Part shown: positions 1-8,505 of the stretch, in pieces
Position numbering within the stretch: the first letter of the stretch is position 1
Layout: every line of letters begins with the position of its first letter
NCBI GenBank assembly: GCA_045617725.1
Contig: JAZLJD010000023.1
Location: 55,976-119,975, forward strand
Origin: JAZLJD01 sp045617725
GTDB lineage: Bacteria > Bacillota > Clostridia > Lachnospirales > Lachnospiraceae
Direction of reading: 5' to 3'
DNA: 64,000 bases
Program-made: the position numbers and the translations under genes
Notes under the pieces: generated by a model
What the model saw: the letters and a program-made list of their open reading frames with translations, nothing else
The model's database searches: none
What the model was told of the DNA's origin: nothing

Positions 1-63
1 GATATCCTGACGGAAGACGTGGATATGAGCGTTTTTGAGGTCCGGGAAAATAAGCAGGAATAG
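1..63 (+). CDS. 3' end of an unidentified gene (partial)
   Basis: An open frame runs in from the left edge and ends at TAG 61-63, giving the last 20 residues of a protein with an acidic-rich tail. Nothing in these residues identifies a family. It lies 75 bases upstream of the uxuA start on the same strand, so it may belong to the hexuronate operon (a regulator, transporter or glucuronidase would be typical there), but that is only a guess from position. Confidence 0.4.
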   Translation, partial: DILTEDVDMSVFEVRENKQE

Positions 64-138
64 CTCTTTACTTTGAGTGTCAAAATCGATATCTTAATGC
101 ATGAAATGAAACAATTCTACAATTATGGAGGATTCATT

Positions 139-1215
139 ATGCAGATGACACTCAGATGGTACGGCAGTAAATTCGACTCCGTTACCTTAAAACAAATCAG
201 ACAGATTCCGGGCGTGAAGTCCGTAATCACCACCCTGTATGATTCCGTACCCGGGGAGGCATGGGAGCTTTCCGATATCCGGGCACTTAAGAAGGAAGTA
301 GAGGATGCCGGACTTACGATTGCCGGTATCGAAAGCGTCAATATCCATGATGCCATCAAAATCGGCACACCGGATCGTGACAAATATATAGATAATTACA
401 TTACCACCCTGGAAAGACTGGGCAGTGAAGGCATCCATATGGTATGCTACAACTTCATGCCCGTCTTTGACTGGACCAGAACCGAGCTTGCCAGAAAGCG
501 CCCGGATGGTTCCACGGTACTTGCATATACTCAGGAAGCGATTGATGCGGTAAAGCCTGAGGAAATGTTTGCTCATCTCGATCAAAGCTCAAACGGCTTC
601 GTTCTTCCCGGCTGGGAACCGGAACGTATGGCCAGAGTCAAGGAACTTTTCGAAATGTACAAGGATGTTACGGACGAGAAGCTGTTTGAGAATCTGAAGT
701 ATTTCTTAGAGCGTATTATGCCGGTCTGCGACAAATACGACATCAATATGGCAATTCATCCCGATGATCCTGCATGGAGTGTATTCGGACTTCCCAGAAT
801 CATTATCAACAAAGCCAACATTCTGCGTATGATGAAGATGGTAGATAACCCGCACAACGGTGTTACCTTCTGCAGCGGTTCCTATGGCACGAATCTTGAG
901 AACGATCTTCCGGATATGATTCGCAGCTTAAAGGGACGTATTCATTTTGCACATGTACGTAATCTGAAATTTAATTCTCCTACGGATTTTGAAGAAGCAG
1001 CACATCTTTCTTCCGATGGCAGCTTTGATATGTATGAAATTGTGAAGGCACTTTACGAAATCGGCTTTGACGGTCCGATTCGCCCGGATCACGGTCGTAT
1101 GATTTGGGATGAAGTTGCTATGCCCGGATACGGACTTTACGACAGAGCTTTGGGTGCAGCTTATATCAACGGACTTTGGGAAGCTGTTGAAAAAAGCCAT
1201 GTACGCGGTGTTTAA
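139..1215 (+). CDS. uxuA: Mannonate dehydratase UxuA
   Basis: Dehydrates D-mannonate to 2-keto-3-deoxygluconate in the cytoplasm, in the glucuronate branch of hexuronate catabolism. The 358-residue product starts MQMTLRWYG and carries UxuA-type segments such as NMAIHPDDPAW, GVTFCSGSYG and IRPDHGRMIWD, which supply metal and substrate ligands in this family. I chose ATG 139 because GGAGG at 127-131 sits seven bases upstream and the homologous N terminus begins there. The frame is open back to 73, but that extension has no ribosome site. It is the first complete gene of a run with uxuB (14-base gap), uxaC, kdgA and kdgK, so co-transcription is likely. Confidence 0.95.
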   Translation: MQMTLRWYGSKFDSVTLKQIRQIPGVKSVITTLYDSVPGEAWELSDIRALKKEVEDAGLTIAGIESVNIHDAIKIGTPDRDKYIDNYITTLERLGSEGIHMVCYNFMPVFDWTRTELARKRPDGSTVLAYTQEAIDAVKPEEMFAHLDQSSNGFVLPGWEPERMARVKELFEMYKDVTDEKLFENLKYFLERIMPVCDKYDINMAIHPDDPAWSVFGLPRIIINKANILRMMKMVDNPHNGVTFCSGSYGTNLENDLPDMIRSLKGRIHFAHVRNLKFNSPTDFEEAAHLSSDGSFDMYEIVKALYEIGFDGPIRPDHGRMIWDEVAMPGYGLYDRALGAAYINGLWEAVEKSHVRGV

Positions 1216-1229
1216 GAGAGGAAATTGCG

Positions 1230-2843
1230 ATGCTGAATCTGAATGCAGAAGGAATTAAGAACAGAGAAGCGTGGGAAAAGGCAGGTTATGAACTGCCCAC
1301 CTTCGATTTTGACAAGGTAAAAGCGGAGACAAAGAAGAATCCCCGCTGGATTCATTTTGGCGCCGGAAACATATTCAGAGCATTCCAGGCCCATGCCATG
1401 CAGAAATTATTGAATGAAGGAGCATGCGAGAGCGGACTCATCGTAGCGGAAGGCTTTGATACGGAAATTATCGATGCCATGTACAAGCCGCACGATAACC
1501 TGGGCGTGCTGGTTACGCTGAAGGCAGACGGAAAGGTAGACAAGACCGTAATCGGCTCCATCATGGAGGCCTTAAAGGCAGACCCGAAGGAAGCGGAAGA
1601 CTGGGACAGAATGCTGGAAATCTTTGCTTCTGACAGCCTGCAGATGGTATCCTTTACCATTACCGAGAAGGGATATTCCCTGGTTGGACCCGACGGAGCC
1701 CTTACAAAGGCCGTTGAAGCGGATTTCGCGGAGGGGCCCAAGGCACCCGTAAGCTATATCGGCAAGGTCGCAGCACTTTTGTATCATCGTTTCGAATCGG
1801 GCCGCAAGCCGGTTGCCATGGTCAGCATGGATAACTGCTCCCATAATGGCGACAAGCTTTATGCAGCTATTAACCGTTTTGCACATGCGTGGGAGGAAGC
1901 AGGCCTTATCAAGGAAGGGTTTGTTGCCTATGTGGAGGACCCTTCGTACGTAAGCTTCCCCTGGACCATGATTGACAAGATTACGCCGCGCCCCGACGAA
2001 GGCGTTCGTAAGATTCTGACAGAGGACGGCCTTGTGGGCACGGAATCCGTAGTTACCGGCAAGAATACCTATGTGGCATCCTTCGTAAATGCAGAGGAGT
2101 GCGAGTATCTTGTTATAGAAGACAAGTTCCCGAACGGCCGCTTTGATTTGTCGAAGGCCGGAATTTACTATACAACCCGTGAGACGGTAGACCGCGTGGA
2201 GCGTATGAAGGTGTGCACCTGCTTAAATCCTCTGCATACGGCACTTGCGGTATTCGGCTGTCTCCTTTCCTACACCAAGATTTCCGAGGAAATGAAGGAT
2301 GCGGACCTTAAGAAACTCGTAGAACGCATCGGTTATGAGGAAGGCCTTCCCGTTGTTACGAACCCCGGTATTATTAATCCGGAGGACTTTATAAACGAAG
2401 TGTTGACAAAAAGAATCCCGAATCCGTTTATGCCCGATACCCCGCAGCGTATTGCTACGGATACCTCCCAGAAGGTGGGCATCCGCTACGGCGAGACGGT
2501 AAAAGCATATCTGGCTTCCGAGAAACTCAACATTAAGAACCTTAAGCTGATTCCGCTTGTATATGCAGCCTGGGTACGCTACCTTATGGGCGTCAATGAC
2601 CTGGGCGAGACATTTGAATTAAGCTCCGATCCCATGCTGACCGCCCTGTGCCCGATTGCCAAACGTCTTACGCTCGGATCCCTTGACAATGTATCTGAGG
2701 TGGCTCATGAAATCTTTGAGCGTAAGGATATATTCGCAGTTAATTTGTATGAAGCGGGACTGGGCTCTGTCGCCGAAAGCTATCTTAAGGAGATGCTTGC
2801 AGGCAAGGGCGCTATCCGTGCGACACTGCACAAGTATGTATAG
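1230..2843 (+). CDS. uxuB: D-fructuronate reductase (mannonate oxidoreductase) UxuB
   Basis: NAD-dependent reduction of D-fructuronate to D-mannonate, the step before UxuA. The 537-residue protein belongs to the mannitol dehydrogenase / long-chain polyol dehydrogenase family. The N-terminal nucleotide-binding stretch reads WIHFGAGNIFRAF, and the central region holds ITPRPDEG, a Lys-containing catalytic stretch (ERMKVCTCLNPLHTALA) and the C-terminal helical domain usual for the family. GAGAGGAAA precedes the ATG. It lies 14 bases after uxuA and 12 bases before uxaC, consistent with a single transcript. Length and motifs are normal for clostridial UxuB. I see nothing truncated. Confidence 0.93.
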   Translation: MLNLNAEGIKNREAWEKAGYELPTFDFDKVKAETKKNPRWIHFGAGNIFRAFQAHAMQKLLNEGACESGLIVAEGFDTEIIDAMYKPHDNLGVLVTLKADGKVDKTVIGSIMEALKADPKEAEDWDRMLEIFASDSLQMVSFTITEKGYSLVGPDGALTKAVEADFAEGPKAPVSYIGKVAALLYHRFESGRKPVAMVSMDNCSHNGDKLYAAINRFAHAWEEAGLIKEGFVAYVEDPSYVSFPWTMIDKITPRPDEGVRKILTEDGLVGTESVVTGKNTYVASFVNAEECEYLVIEDKFPNGRFDLSKAGIYYTTRETVDRVERMKVCTCLNPLHTALAVFGCLLSYTKISEEMKDADLKKLVERIGYEEGLPVVTNPGIINPEDFINEVLTKRIPNPFMPDTPQRIATDTSQKVGIRYGETVKAYLASEKLNIKNLKLIPLVYAAWVRYLMGVNDLGETFELSSDPMLTALCPIAKRLTLGSLDNVSEVAHEIFERKDIFAVNLYEAGLGSVAESYLKEMLAGKGAIRATLHKYV

Positions 2844-2855
2844 GAGCTGCGAGAC

Positions 2856-4253
2856 ATGGTTATTTCAGATGATTTTTTGCTTACGAATGAATATGCCCGC
2901 TGCCTTTACCACGAGTATGCGGAGCAACAGCCGATCTTCGATTTTCACAACCACTTAAGTGCGCAGGAAATCTATGAGGACGGCAATATGAGCAGCCTCA
3001 CGGAAGCCTGGCTTTTGCACGATCACTACAAGTGGCGTGCGATGCGTGCGATGGGGATTGAGGAGCGCCTCATAACGGGAGACGGCGATGATTATGAAAA
3101 ATTCCTGGCTTATGTCCGCACCATAAACAAGGCAGTCGGCAATCCTCTTTATCACTGGACGCACTTAGAGCTGCGGCGTTATTTCGGAATTACCGAGCCA
3201 CTGACCGAGGAGAATGCCGCTTCCGTTTACGAGCAGTGCAATAAGCTCCTTGCGGACAAAAACTACAGTGTGCGGAAGCTGCTTCTTATGCAGAACGTAA
3301 AGGCCCTGTGCACGACCGACGACCCTGTGGATGACCTTAAGTATCACAGGGCTCTTAAGGAGGAGGGATTTGAAATCAAGGTGCTTCCTTCCTTCCGACC
3401 GGATATGGCACTTAAGATTGATTCTCCCGATTTTGATTCGTACCTTGAGACGCTTTCGAAGGTGGTCGGCTTCCCGATTACTTCCGTGGAAGTATTGCTT
3501 TTGGCACTGGAGAAGCGGCTTAAATATTTTATGGAACTCGGATGCCTCGTGAGCGACCATTCTCTCGAGGACAGCTTCTTTGTGGAAAGTAACCCCGACC
3601 TTGCGGAGAAGGCGCTGCAGAAGCACAGAAGCAATATGCCGCTTACCAAAAAGGAAGTCGTTTATTTCAGAGGCTATGTGCTGCACAAGCTGGCCTATAT
3701 GTATGCGGAGAACGGCATTGTAATGCAGCTTCACATCGGTGCGCTCAGAAACAATAACCCGGTTCTCATGGATACGTACGGAGCCAATGCGGGCTGTGAC
3801 AGCCTTCATGATTTCTCTTTTGCGGCGCAGCTTTCCGGATTTCTGGCTACCTGTGCCAAATATAACGGCCTTCCGAAGGTGATTCTGTATGATTTGAACC
3901 CGAAGGATCATGAGATGATTGCGACGATGGCAGGCAACTTCCGGAACGTGCGATTTGGCCCCGCGTGGTGGTTTAACGACCACAAGGATGGTATAATGGA
4001 GCAGATTCGGATATATTCGAGACAAAGCGTGCTGGGAACCTATATCGGTATGCTGACGGATTCGAGATCGTTTTTGTCCTTCCCGAGACATGAATATTTC
4101 AGAAGGATTCTGTGTGCGTATGTCGGCGGGCTTGTGGAGGCGGGAGAGTTCCCGTTCCTTAAGGAGAGCCTGGGCAGGATGATTGCGGATATCTGTTATC
4201 AGAATTCAGTTGATTTTTTCGACCTTAAGAGAATTGGAGATAGTGTGGAATGA
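2856..4253 (+). CDS. uxaC: Glucuronate isomerase UxaC
   Basis: Isomerises D-glucuronate to D-fructuronate (and galacturonate to tagaturonate), the entry step of this operon. The 465-residue product is a metal-dependent amidohydrolase-fold enzyme. The early FDFHNHLSAQEI motif supplies the first histidine ligands. The segments MQLHIGALRNNN and the C-terminal DSRSFLSFPRHEYFRR are typical of UxaC. The stop overlaps the kdgA start by four bases (ATGA at 4250-4253), indicating translational coupling. Because the neighbours are uxuA and uxuB and there is no uxaA/uxaB pair, glucuronate is the more likely physiological substrate. That is inference from context. Confidence 0.95.
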   Translation: MVISDDFLLTNEYARCLYHEYAEQQPIFDFHNHLSAQEIYEDGNMSSLTEAWLLHDHYKWRAMRAMGIEERLITGDGDDYEKFLAYVRTINKAVGNPLYHWTHLELRRYFGITEPLTEENAASVYEQCNKLLADKNYSVRKLLLMQNVKALCTTDDPVDDLKYHRALKEEGFEIKVLPSFRPDMALKIDSPDFDSYLETLSKVVGFPITSVEVLLLALEKRLKYFMELGCLVSDHSLEDSFFVESNPDLAEKALQKHRSNMPLTKKEVVYFRGYVLHKLAYMYAENGIVMQLHIGALRNNNPVLMDTYGANAGCDSLHDFSFAAQLSGFLATCAKYNGLPKVILYDLNPKDHEMIATMAGNFRNVRFGPAWWFNDHKDGIMEQIRIYSRQSVLGTYIGMLTDSRSFLSFPRHEYFRRILCAYVGGLVEAGEFPFLKESLGRMIADICYQNSVDFFDLKRIGDSVE

Positions 4254-4894
4254 ACGAAACATTATGTAAACTAGGTGAAGTCGGCATTGTTCCTGTAGTT
4301 GTTATGAAGGATGCCGGAAAAGCAGAGGGGTTGGGCGAGGCTCTTATGAAGGGTGGCCTTCCCTGCGCAGAGGTGACGTTTCGTACGGAAGCCGCTGCGG
4401 ACACAATTCGCATTCTGAAGGACAAGTATCCTTCCATGCTGGTGGGAGCGGGTACCGTGCTTACGACGGAACAGGTGGACAGAGCGATGGATGCCGGTGC
4501 TTCCTTTATTGTCAGCCCCGGACTGAATCCGAAGACCGTGACTTACTGCCTTGAGAAGGGCTATCCGGTACTTCCGGGTGTCATGACGCCCTCCGAAATC
4601 GAGATGGCACTGTCTCTGGGACTTACGGAGCTTAAGTTCTTCCCTGCGGAAGCTGCGGGCGGTCTTAAGATGCTGAAGGCCCTGTGTGCACCGTACACCA
4701 TGATGAAATTTATGCCCACAGGCGGTATCAGCGCGGAAAATGCCGCAGATTATCTGGCATTTAACAAGATATTCTGTTGCGGCGGTTCCTGGATGGTAAA
4801 GGGTGACTTGATCGACAATAATAATTTCGATGAGATTGAACGACTGAGCCGCGAGGCTGCTCAAATTGTAAAGAAAGCAAGGTGCAAGGAATGA
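4250..4894 (+). CDS. kdgA: KDPG / KHG aldolase
   Basis: Class I aldolase cleaving 2-keto-3-deoxy-6-phosphogluconate to pyruvate and glyceraldehyde 3-phosphate. The 214-residue (beta/alpha)8 protein has the expected catalytic residues: Glu41 in AEVTFRT and the Schiff-base Lys129 in LKFFPAE, followed by the phosphate-binding PTGGI loop. Start and stop overlap the flanking genes (ATGA at both ends), so uxaC, kdgA and kdgK are translationally coupled. The alternative family name is eda. The substrate is supported by the kdgK gene directly downstream, which would make its KDPG. Confidence 0.94.
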   Translation: MNETLCKLGEVGIVPVVVMKDAGKAEGLGEALMKGGLPCAEVTFRTEAAADTIRILKDKYPSMLVGAGTVLTTEQVDRAMDAGASFIVSPGLNPKTVTYCLEKGYPVLPGVMTPSEIEMALSLGLTELKFFPAEAAGGLKMLKALCAPYTMMKFMPTGGISAENAADYLAFNKIFCCGGSWMVKGDLIDNNNFDEIERLSREAAQIVKKARCKE

Positions 4895-5913
4895 GTAAGG
4901 TAATTACATTTGGTGAATTAATGTTGAGACTGGAGCCGGAAGGCTACTATCGTTTTGTGCAGGCCGAGTCTTTTGGCGCCACCTTTGGAGGCGGCGAAGC
5001 CAATGTAGCGGTATCGCTTGCCAATTTTGGCGTGGATGCAGCATTCGTAACGAAGCTTCCTACCCATGAAATCGGCCAGGCAGCCGTAAATTCCCTGCGT
5101 AAATACGGCGTGGATACCTCATTAATCCGTCGCGGCGGTGACAGAGTGGGTATTTACTTTATTGAGAAAGGTGCTTCCCAAAGACCTTCCAAAGTAATCT
5201 ACGACAGAGCCGGCAGTGCAATTGCTACAGCCGAGCCTTCTGATTTTAACTGGGATGAGATTTTTGACGGCGCAGACTGGTTCCATGTAACCGGTATCAC
5301 CCCGGCACTCAGTCCCGTATGTGCGGAGATTACCTTGGAAGCAGTTAAGAAGGCCAAAGAGAAAGGCTTAACCGTAAGCTGTGACTTAAACTACAGAAAG
5401 AAACTGTGGACCAGAGAGCGTGCCGGTCAGGTCATGGCTGAAATCTGCAAGTATGTGGATGTCTGCATCGCCAATGAAGAGGATGCTTCCGATGTATTTG
5501 GCATCAAGGCGGGCAATACGGATCTTGTAAAAGGCCAGGTTAACCATGAGGGATATAAGGAAGTTGCAGAACTTCTTATGAAACGTTTTGGATTTAAAAA
5601 GGTGGCTATTACGCTTCGTTCTTCCATATCCGCAAGTGATAATCTGTGGGCTGCCATGTTATACGACGGCTCTGAATATTATTTTAGCAAAGAGTATCCG
5701 GTACACATTGTTGACCGTGTAGGCGGTGGCGATTCCTTTGGCGCAGGCCTCATCTATGCATGCCGTGAAGGCTTCGATCCGCAGAAGACGATAGAATTTG
5801 CGGTAGCAGCAAGCTGCCTGAAGCATTCCATCGAAGGTGACTACAACATGGTCAGTGTTGCGGAAGTTAATGCACTGGCAGGCGGAGACGGCTCCGGAAG
5901 AGTTCAGAGATAG
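4891..5913 (+). CDS. kdgK: 2-keto-3-deoxygluconate kinase (PfkB family)
   Basis: Phosphorylates KDG, the UxuA product, to KDPG for the adjacent aldolase. The 340-residue protein shows PfkB/ribokinase signatures: an N-terminal GGGEANVAVSLANFG substrate-site motif and a C-terminal DRVGGGDSFGAGLIY motif with the catalytic Asp and anion hole. ATG 4891 overlaps the kdgA stop by four bases. A GTG three codons upstream (4882) is in frame but poorly placed against the ribosome site. It is the last gene of the hexuronate operon. No intrinsic terminator is visible after it. The palindromic element at 5921 begins almost at once. Confidence 0.92.
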   Translation: MSKVITFGELMLRLEPEGYYRFVQAESFGATFGGGEANVAVSLANFGVDAAFVTKLPTHEIGQAAVNSLRKYGVDTSLIRRGGDRVGIYFIEKGASQRPSKVIYDRAGSAIATAEPSDFNWDEIFDGADWFHVTGITPALSPVCAEITLEAVKKAKEKGLTVSCDLNYRKKLWTRERAGQVMAEICKYVDVCIANEEDASDVFGIKAGNTDLVKGQVNHEGYKEVAELLMKRFGFKKVAITLRSSISASDNLWAAMLYDGSEYYFSKEYPVHIVDRVGGGDSFGAGLIYACREGFDPQKTIEFAVAASCLKHSIEGDYNMVSVAEVNALAGGDGSGRVQR

Positions 5914-5920
5914 ACTATAG

Positions 5921-6370
5921 GGGACGGGGGTTTCTGACACATTAAAGCACTAAAACGCGCAGCGTTGACCCCGCACCAGCCTGCCTTGCTCGAACAATTC
6001 CATATAGGCCGAATCACACTCCGAGTTATGCGTTTAGGCAGAATTGCGGAAGCGTAGATTTATGAATAATGTGGCTCAACTGGGCCGGACGAGAACAATT
6101 TCATATAGGACGAATCACATTCCGAGTTATGGTTTTCTAAGTGTTTTGAGTAGTTTTTCGGTAAGTGACGCAACCGGCCTCTACGCGCCGTCCGTGTCGC
6201 GTATCGGCCTCGCCCGACCATCCGGGTCGGCCGTTGCTGCGTGCTTACAAAACACTAAGAAAACCTATAACTCTCCATGAATCGATTCGCCCTATATGAA
6301 TTGCTTCTCTAAGGCCCGGCAGGGGGGCGCCTGGAAACCCGTCAAGTCTGCGAATGTGTCAGCACCAAAA
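5921..6370. repeat. Palindromic (MITE-like) element, copy 1
   Basis: A non-coding segment of about 450 bases bounded by inverted ends: CTGACACATT near 5935 and its complement AATGTGTCAG near 6354-6363. Its core at about 6170-6300 matches, in the opposite orientation, the core of the element at 8088-8436, including the GC-rich hairpin around CCCGACCATCCGGGTCGG. A segment of roughly 35 bases (from about 5991 and again from about 6089) is duplicated inside this copy, explaining its greater length. The arms are more diverged than in copy 2. Open frames crossing it are by-products of the palindrome and not genes. No transposase is present. Confidence 0.75.
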
Positions 6371-6417
6371 AATGTTCATTCGCGCAAGCGCAATGTCCAC
6401 TTGGCTTGTTGCCGGCA

Positions 6418-6456
6418 CAAAAAAAGTACTGCAGTTCATGCAGTACTTTTTTTTTA
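6418..6456 (-). terminator. Bidirectional intrinsic terminator after carD
   Basis: A nine-base-pair perfect stem, AGTACTGCA (6425-6433) with TGCAGTACT (6439-6447), and a five-base loop. It is flanked by A-run and T-run on both sides, so it can act in either direction. The carD stop codon sits at its edge on the - strand. Confidence 0.9.
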
Positions 6457-6960
6457 TTCCGTCGCTAATTCTGTTTTAAATACGAAGGCCCGAACCGCTT
6501 CCTTCGGTATGGAAAGTGAAAGCGAAAGCTCACTGTAGAGATTGTCCTCAGCCATGTGCAGGTAACGGTCATCCCCGCTCGTGATCTTCTTGCCTTCCGC
6601 GATACGCGTCTTGTTGCGTATGTTCAGCATTTTAATGAACCTTATGAGCTCGCTGCAGTCGCAGGAATGAATAATTTCGCGGTACGTATCCTCGCGGTGC
6701 TTCTCATCCGTGATTTCAATCGGGAGCAGGCTCCCCACCTGTTCTACCAATTCCACAGCTTCCTTCTCCGTAAGTATGGGGCGCATCAGGACTTTTGTAT
6801 TGTCAACCGGGGTAAACACCTTGCCGCCATGATTATATACAAGCTCCAACGTGTAATACAAGCGGTCGGACGCCACATCGGGCATCGCCAGTGACCCAAT
6901 CTCAGTCACCTTGCATACACCTTTCGTTCCATAAACAATATAATCTCCAATACTGTACAC
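6454..6960 (-). CDS. CarD/CdnL-family RNA polymerase-binding regulator
   Basis: The 168-residue protein begins MYSIGDYIVYGTKGVC, the hallmark Tudor-like RNA-polymerase-interacting domain of CarD_CdnL_TRCF proteins (about residues 1-60). A helical C-terminal region of the type that contacts promoter DNA in the family follows. The likely role is stabilising RNA polymerase open complexes. A GTG at 6969 is in frame but overlaps the AGGAGG at 6969-6974. The GTG at 6960 lies eight bases downstream of that site and matches the family N terminus, so I chose it. The gene is on the - strand between two inverted palindromic elements, with degV upstream, and ends in a strong terminator. Confidence 0.88.
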   Translation of the reverse strand: MYSIGDYIVYGTKGVCKVTEIGSLAMPDVASDRLYYTLELVYNHGGKVFTPVDNTKVLMRPILTEKEAVELVEQVGSLLPIEITDEKHREDTYREIIHSCDCSELIRFIKMLNIRNKTRIAEGKKITSGDDRYLHMAEDNLYSELSLSLSIPKEAVRAFVFKTELATE

Positions 6961-7020
6961 GTAACGCACCTCCTATGTTACTAGTTTAACATAGGTGTTT
7001 CATTTGTGTAAGCCCTATTT

Positions 7021-7905
7021 TCATTTCCTTCCGGTGCCAAAAAAGAACACTGCTACGGTTCCGGGACCCGAATGGCTTCCGATTACGGTTCCGATATTGA
7101 AAATGCGGACCGGACCGTCCAGTTTCGGAAAACGCTTCTCGATTTCGATTGCCACATCTCTGGCATCCTCCAATGCGGATGAATGACAGATAAAGCACCT
7201 GCCGCTGTAATCCGTGCCTCCCTCCGCATATTCCTCCATGCGGTCCACAATCACGCTCTTAACTTTCTTTTTGGTACGTATTTTCTCCTTAACTACCAGC
7301 TTGCCTTCCGCATCCACGGAAAGGAGCGGGCATATATTCAGTAAATTTCCAAGGAATCCTGCAGCCTTCGTGATACGCCCCCCACGTACGAAATACGAAA
7401 GATCCGTCGAAAAGAACCAATACTGCATTCCCAAACGGTTTTCCATGAGCCAGTTATATAATTCTCCGGCACTCATCCCGTCATCACGCCGGCTTGCGGC
7501 CATATCAAGAAGCAGGCCAAAGCCCGAAGATGCACCCAGAGAGTCCACAAGGTAGACCGTCCGGTCCGGATAGGTTTCCCTAAGTTCCTCTACTGCTATG
7601 CAGGCGCTGTTATAGGTTCCGGAGATACCGCTCGAGAGTTCCAGATGAACTACATCAAGCCCCTGGCTTAAGAACTGTGAAAAATACTCCACATAGTCAA
7701 TCACATTCACCTGTGAAGTACGTGTCATGGCTCCCTCAGCCATTTTGCCAAAGAAGGTATCCGCATCCATGCTGCGTCCCATATCGTCGATGTATTCCAC
7801 ATCATCCACATAGTAATGCAGGCTGATATAATGAATGTCCCGCTTCTCCATATATTCATTTGTAAGATCACAAGGTGACGATGCACTTAAAACATAGGTT
7901 GCCAT
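7021..7905 (-). CDS. DegV family fatty-acid-binding protein
   Basis: A 294-residue DegV-fold protein. These bind a fatty acid between two domains and, as FakB-type subunits, can present it to a FakA kinase. Visible family features are the early VLSASSPCDLT stretch, the TSQVN motif, the SSGISGTYNSA motif, VDSLGASSGFG, and the C-terminal IGTVIGSHSGPGT. ATG 7905 has GAGAGGA seven bases upstream. A TTG two codons earlier is in frame but less well placed. No fakA is nearby, so the ligand partner is unknown. The gene precedes carD on the same strand with a 60-base gap and could be co-transcribed with it from the promoter at 8017-8045. Confidence 0.9.
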   Translation of the reverse strand: MATYVLSASSPCDLTNEYMEKRDIHYISLHYYVDDVEYIDDMGRSMDADTFFGKMAEGAMTRTSQVNVIDYVEYFSQFLSQGLDVVHLELSSGISGTYNSACIAVEELRETYPDRTVYLVDSLGASSGFGLLLDMAASRRDDGMSAGELYNWLMENRLGMQYWFFSTDLSYFVRGGRITKAAGFLGNLLNICPLLSVDAEGKLVVKEKIRTKKKVKSVIVDRMEEYAEGGTDYSGRCFICHSSALEDARDVAIEIEKRFPKLDGPVRIFNIGTVIGSHSGPGTVAVFFFGTGRK

Positions 7906-8016
7906 ACTCAAATCCTCTCAATCCCAATATTGATAACTACAAAGATCGATAAAAGCCATCTCACGAAATGCCAAAAAACAGTGGCTTTCCAGAGTGCCTA
8001 TGTAGTATTCGATACT

Positions 8017-8045
8017 ATGTTATAAGTAGACGGTAAATTCGTCAA
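8017..8045 (-). promoter_or_regulatory. Putative sigma-A promoter for degV
   Basis: Reading the - strand, TTGACG (8040-8045) and TAACAT (8017-8022) are separated by 17 bases. The start would lie about 105 bases before degV. The leader contains a seven-pair hairpin near 7950-7990 of unknown meaning. Prediction from consensus match only. Confidence 0.5.
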
Positions 8046-8087
8046 GAGGTTTTCTAGTTTTCATAAATATTTCACAATCATGGGGGA

Positions 8088-8436
8088 AGTGGACCAGAGG
8101 GACGGGGGTTTTTGGCACATTAAAGCGCTAATGCGGTGAGGCGGCCGGGGCGAGAAGCAATTCATATAGGACGAATCGATTCACGTAGAGTTATAGGTTT
8201 TCTTAGTGTTTTGTAAGTACGCAGCAACGCCCGACCCGGATGGTCGGGCGAGGCCGATACGCGACACGGACGGCGCGTAGAGGTCGGTTGCGTCCTTTGC
8301 AGAAAACTTGCAAAAACACTTAGAAAACCATAACTCGGAGTGTGATTCGTCTCTATATGGAATTGCTTCTCGCTCCGGCCGCCTCACCGCATTAGCGCTT
8401 TAATGTGCCAAAAACCCCCGTCCCCATTGGTCCACT
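8088..8436. repeat. Palindromic (MITE-like) element, copy 2
   Basis: A 349-base segment that is almost entirely self-complementary. The left end AGTGGACCA (8088-8096) mirrors TGGTCCACT (8428-8436). The arms carrying GGGACGGGGGTTTTTGGCAC, and on through about 140 bases, match with few differences. The centre holds a CCCGACC/GGTCGGG hairpin. The core is shared in opposite orientation with 5921-6370. Transcribed, it would fold into one giant hairpin. No coding potential or transposase is seen, so a non-autonomous mobile element or large extragenic palindrome is the best description. Confidence 0.85.
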
Positions 8437-8444
8437 TTTCCCTG

Positions 8445-8473
8445 TTGCCTTAACAGGCTAAAAAGAATATAAA
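8445..8473 (+). promoter_or_regulatory. Putative promoter for the SGNH lipoprotein gene
   Basis: TTGCCT (8445-8450) and TATAAA (8468-8473) with 17-base spacing, 33 bases before the start codon. The -35 lies nine bases from the right end of the palindromic element and overlaps a small CCTGTT/AACAGG hairpin (8441-8457). Confidence 0.5.
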
Positions 8474-8505
8474 GGAAGAAAGATGAAATACCGGGAGGTA
8501 GGATT

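Noticed and set aside
3165..4091. Long open frame of 308 codons on the - strand inside uxaC
   Set aside because: Exact antisense of a strongly supported gene, no ribosome site, and the protein has no recognisable motif; it follows from codon bias of uxaC.
6044..6280. Small open frame with a relative at 8181-8387 on the other strand
   Set aside because: Both lie within the palindromic element and resemble each other only because the element is repeated; no ribosome site and no sign of coding selection.
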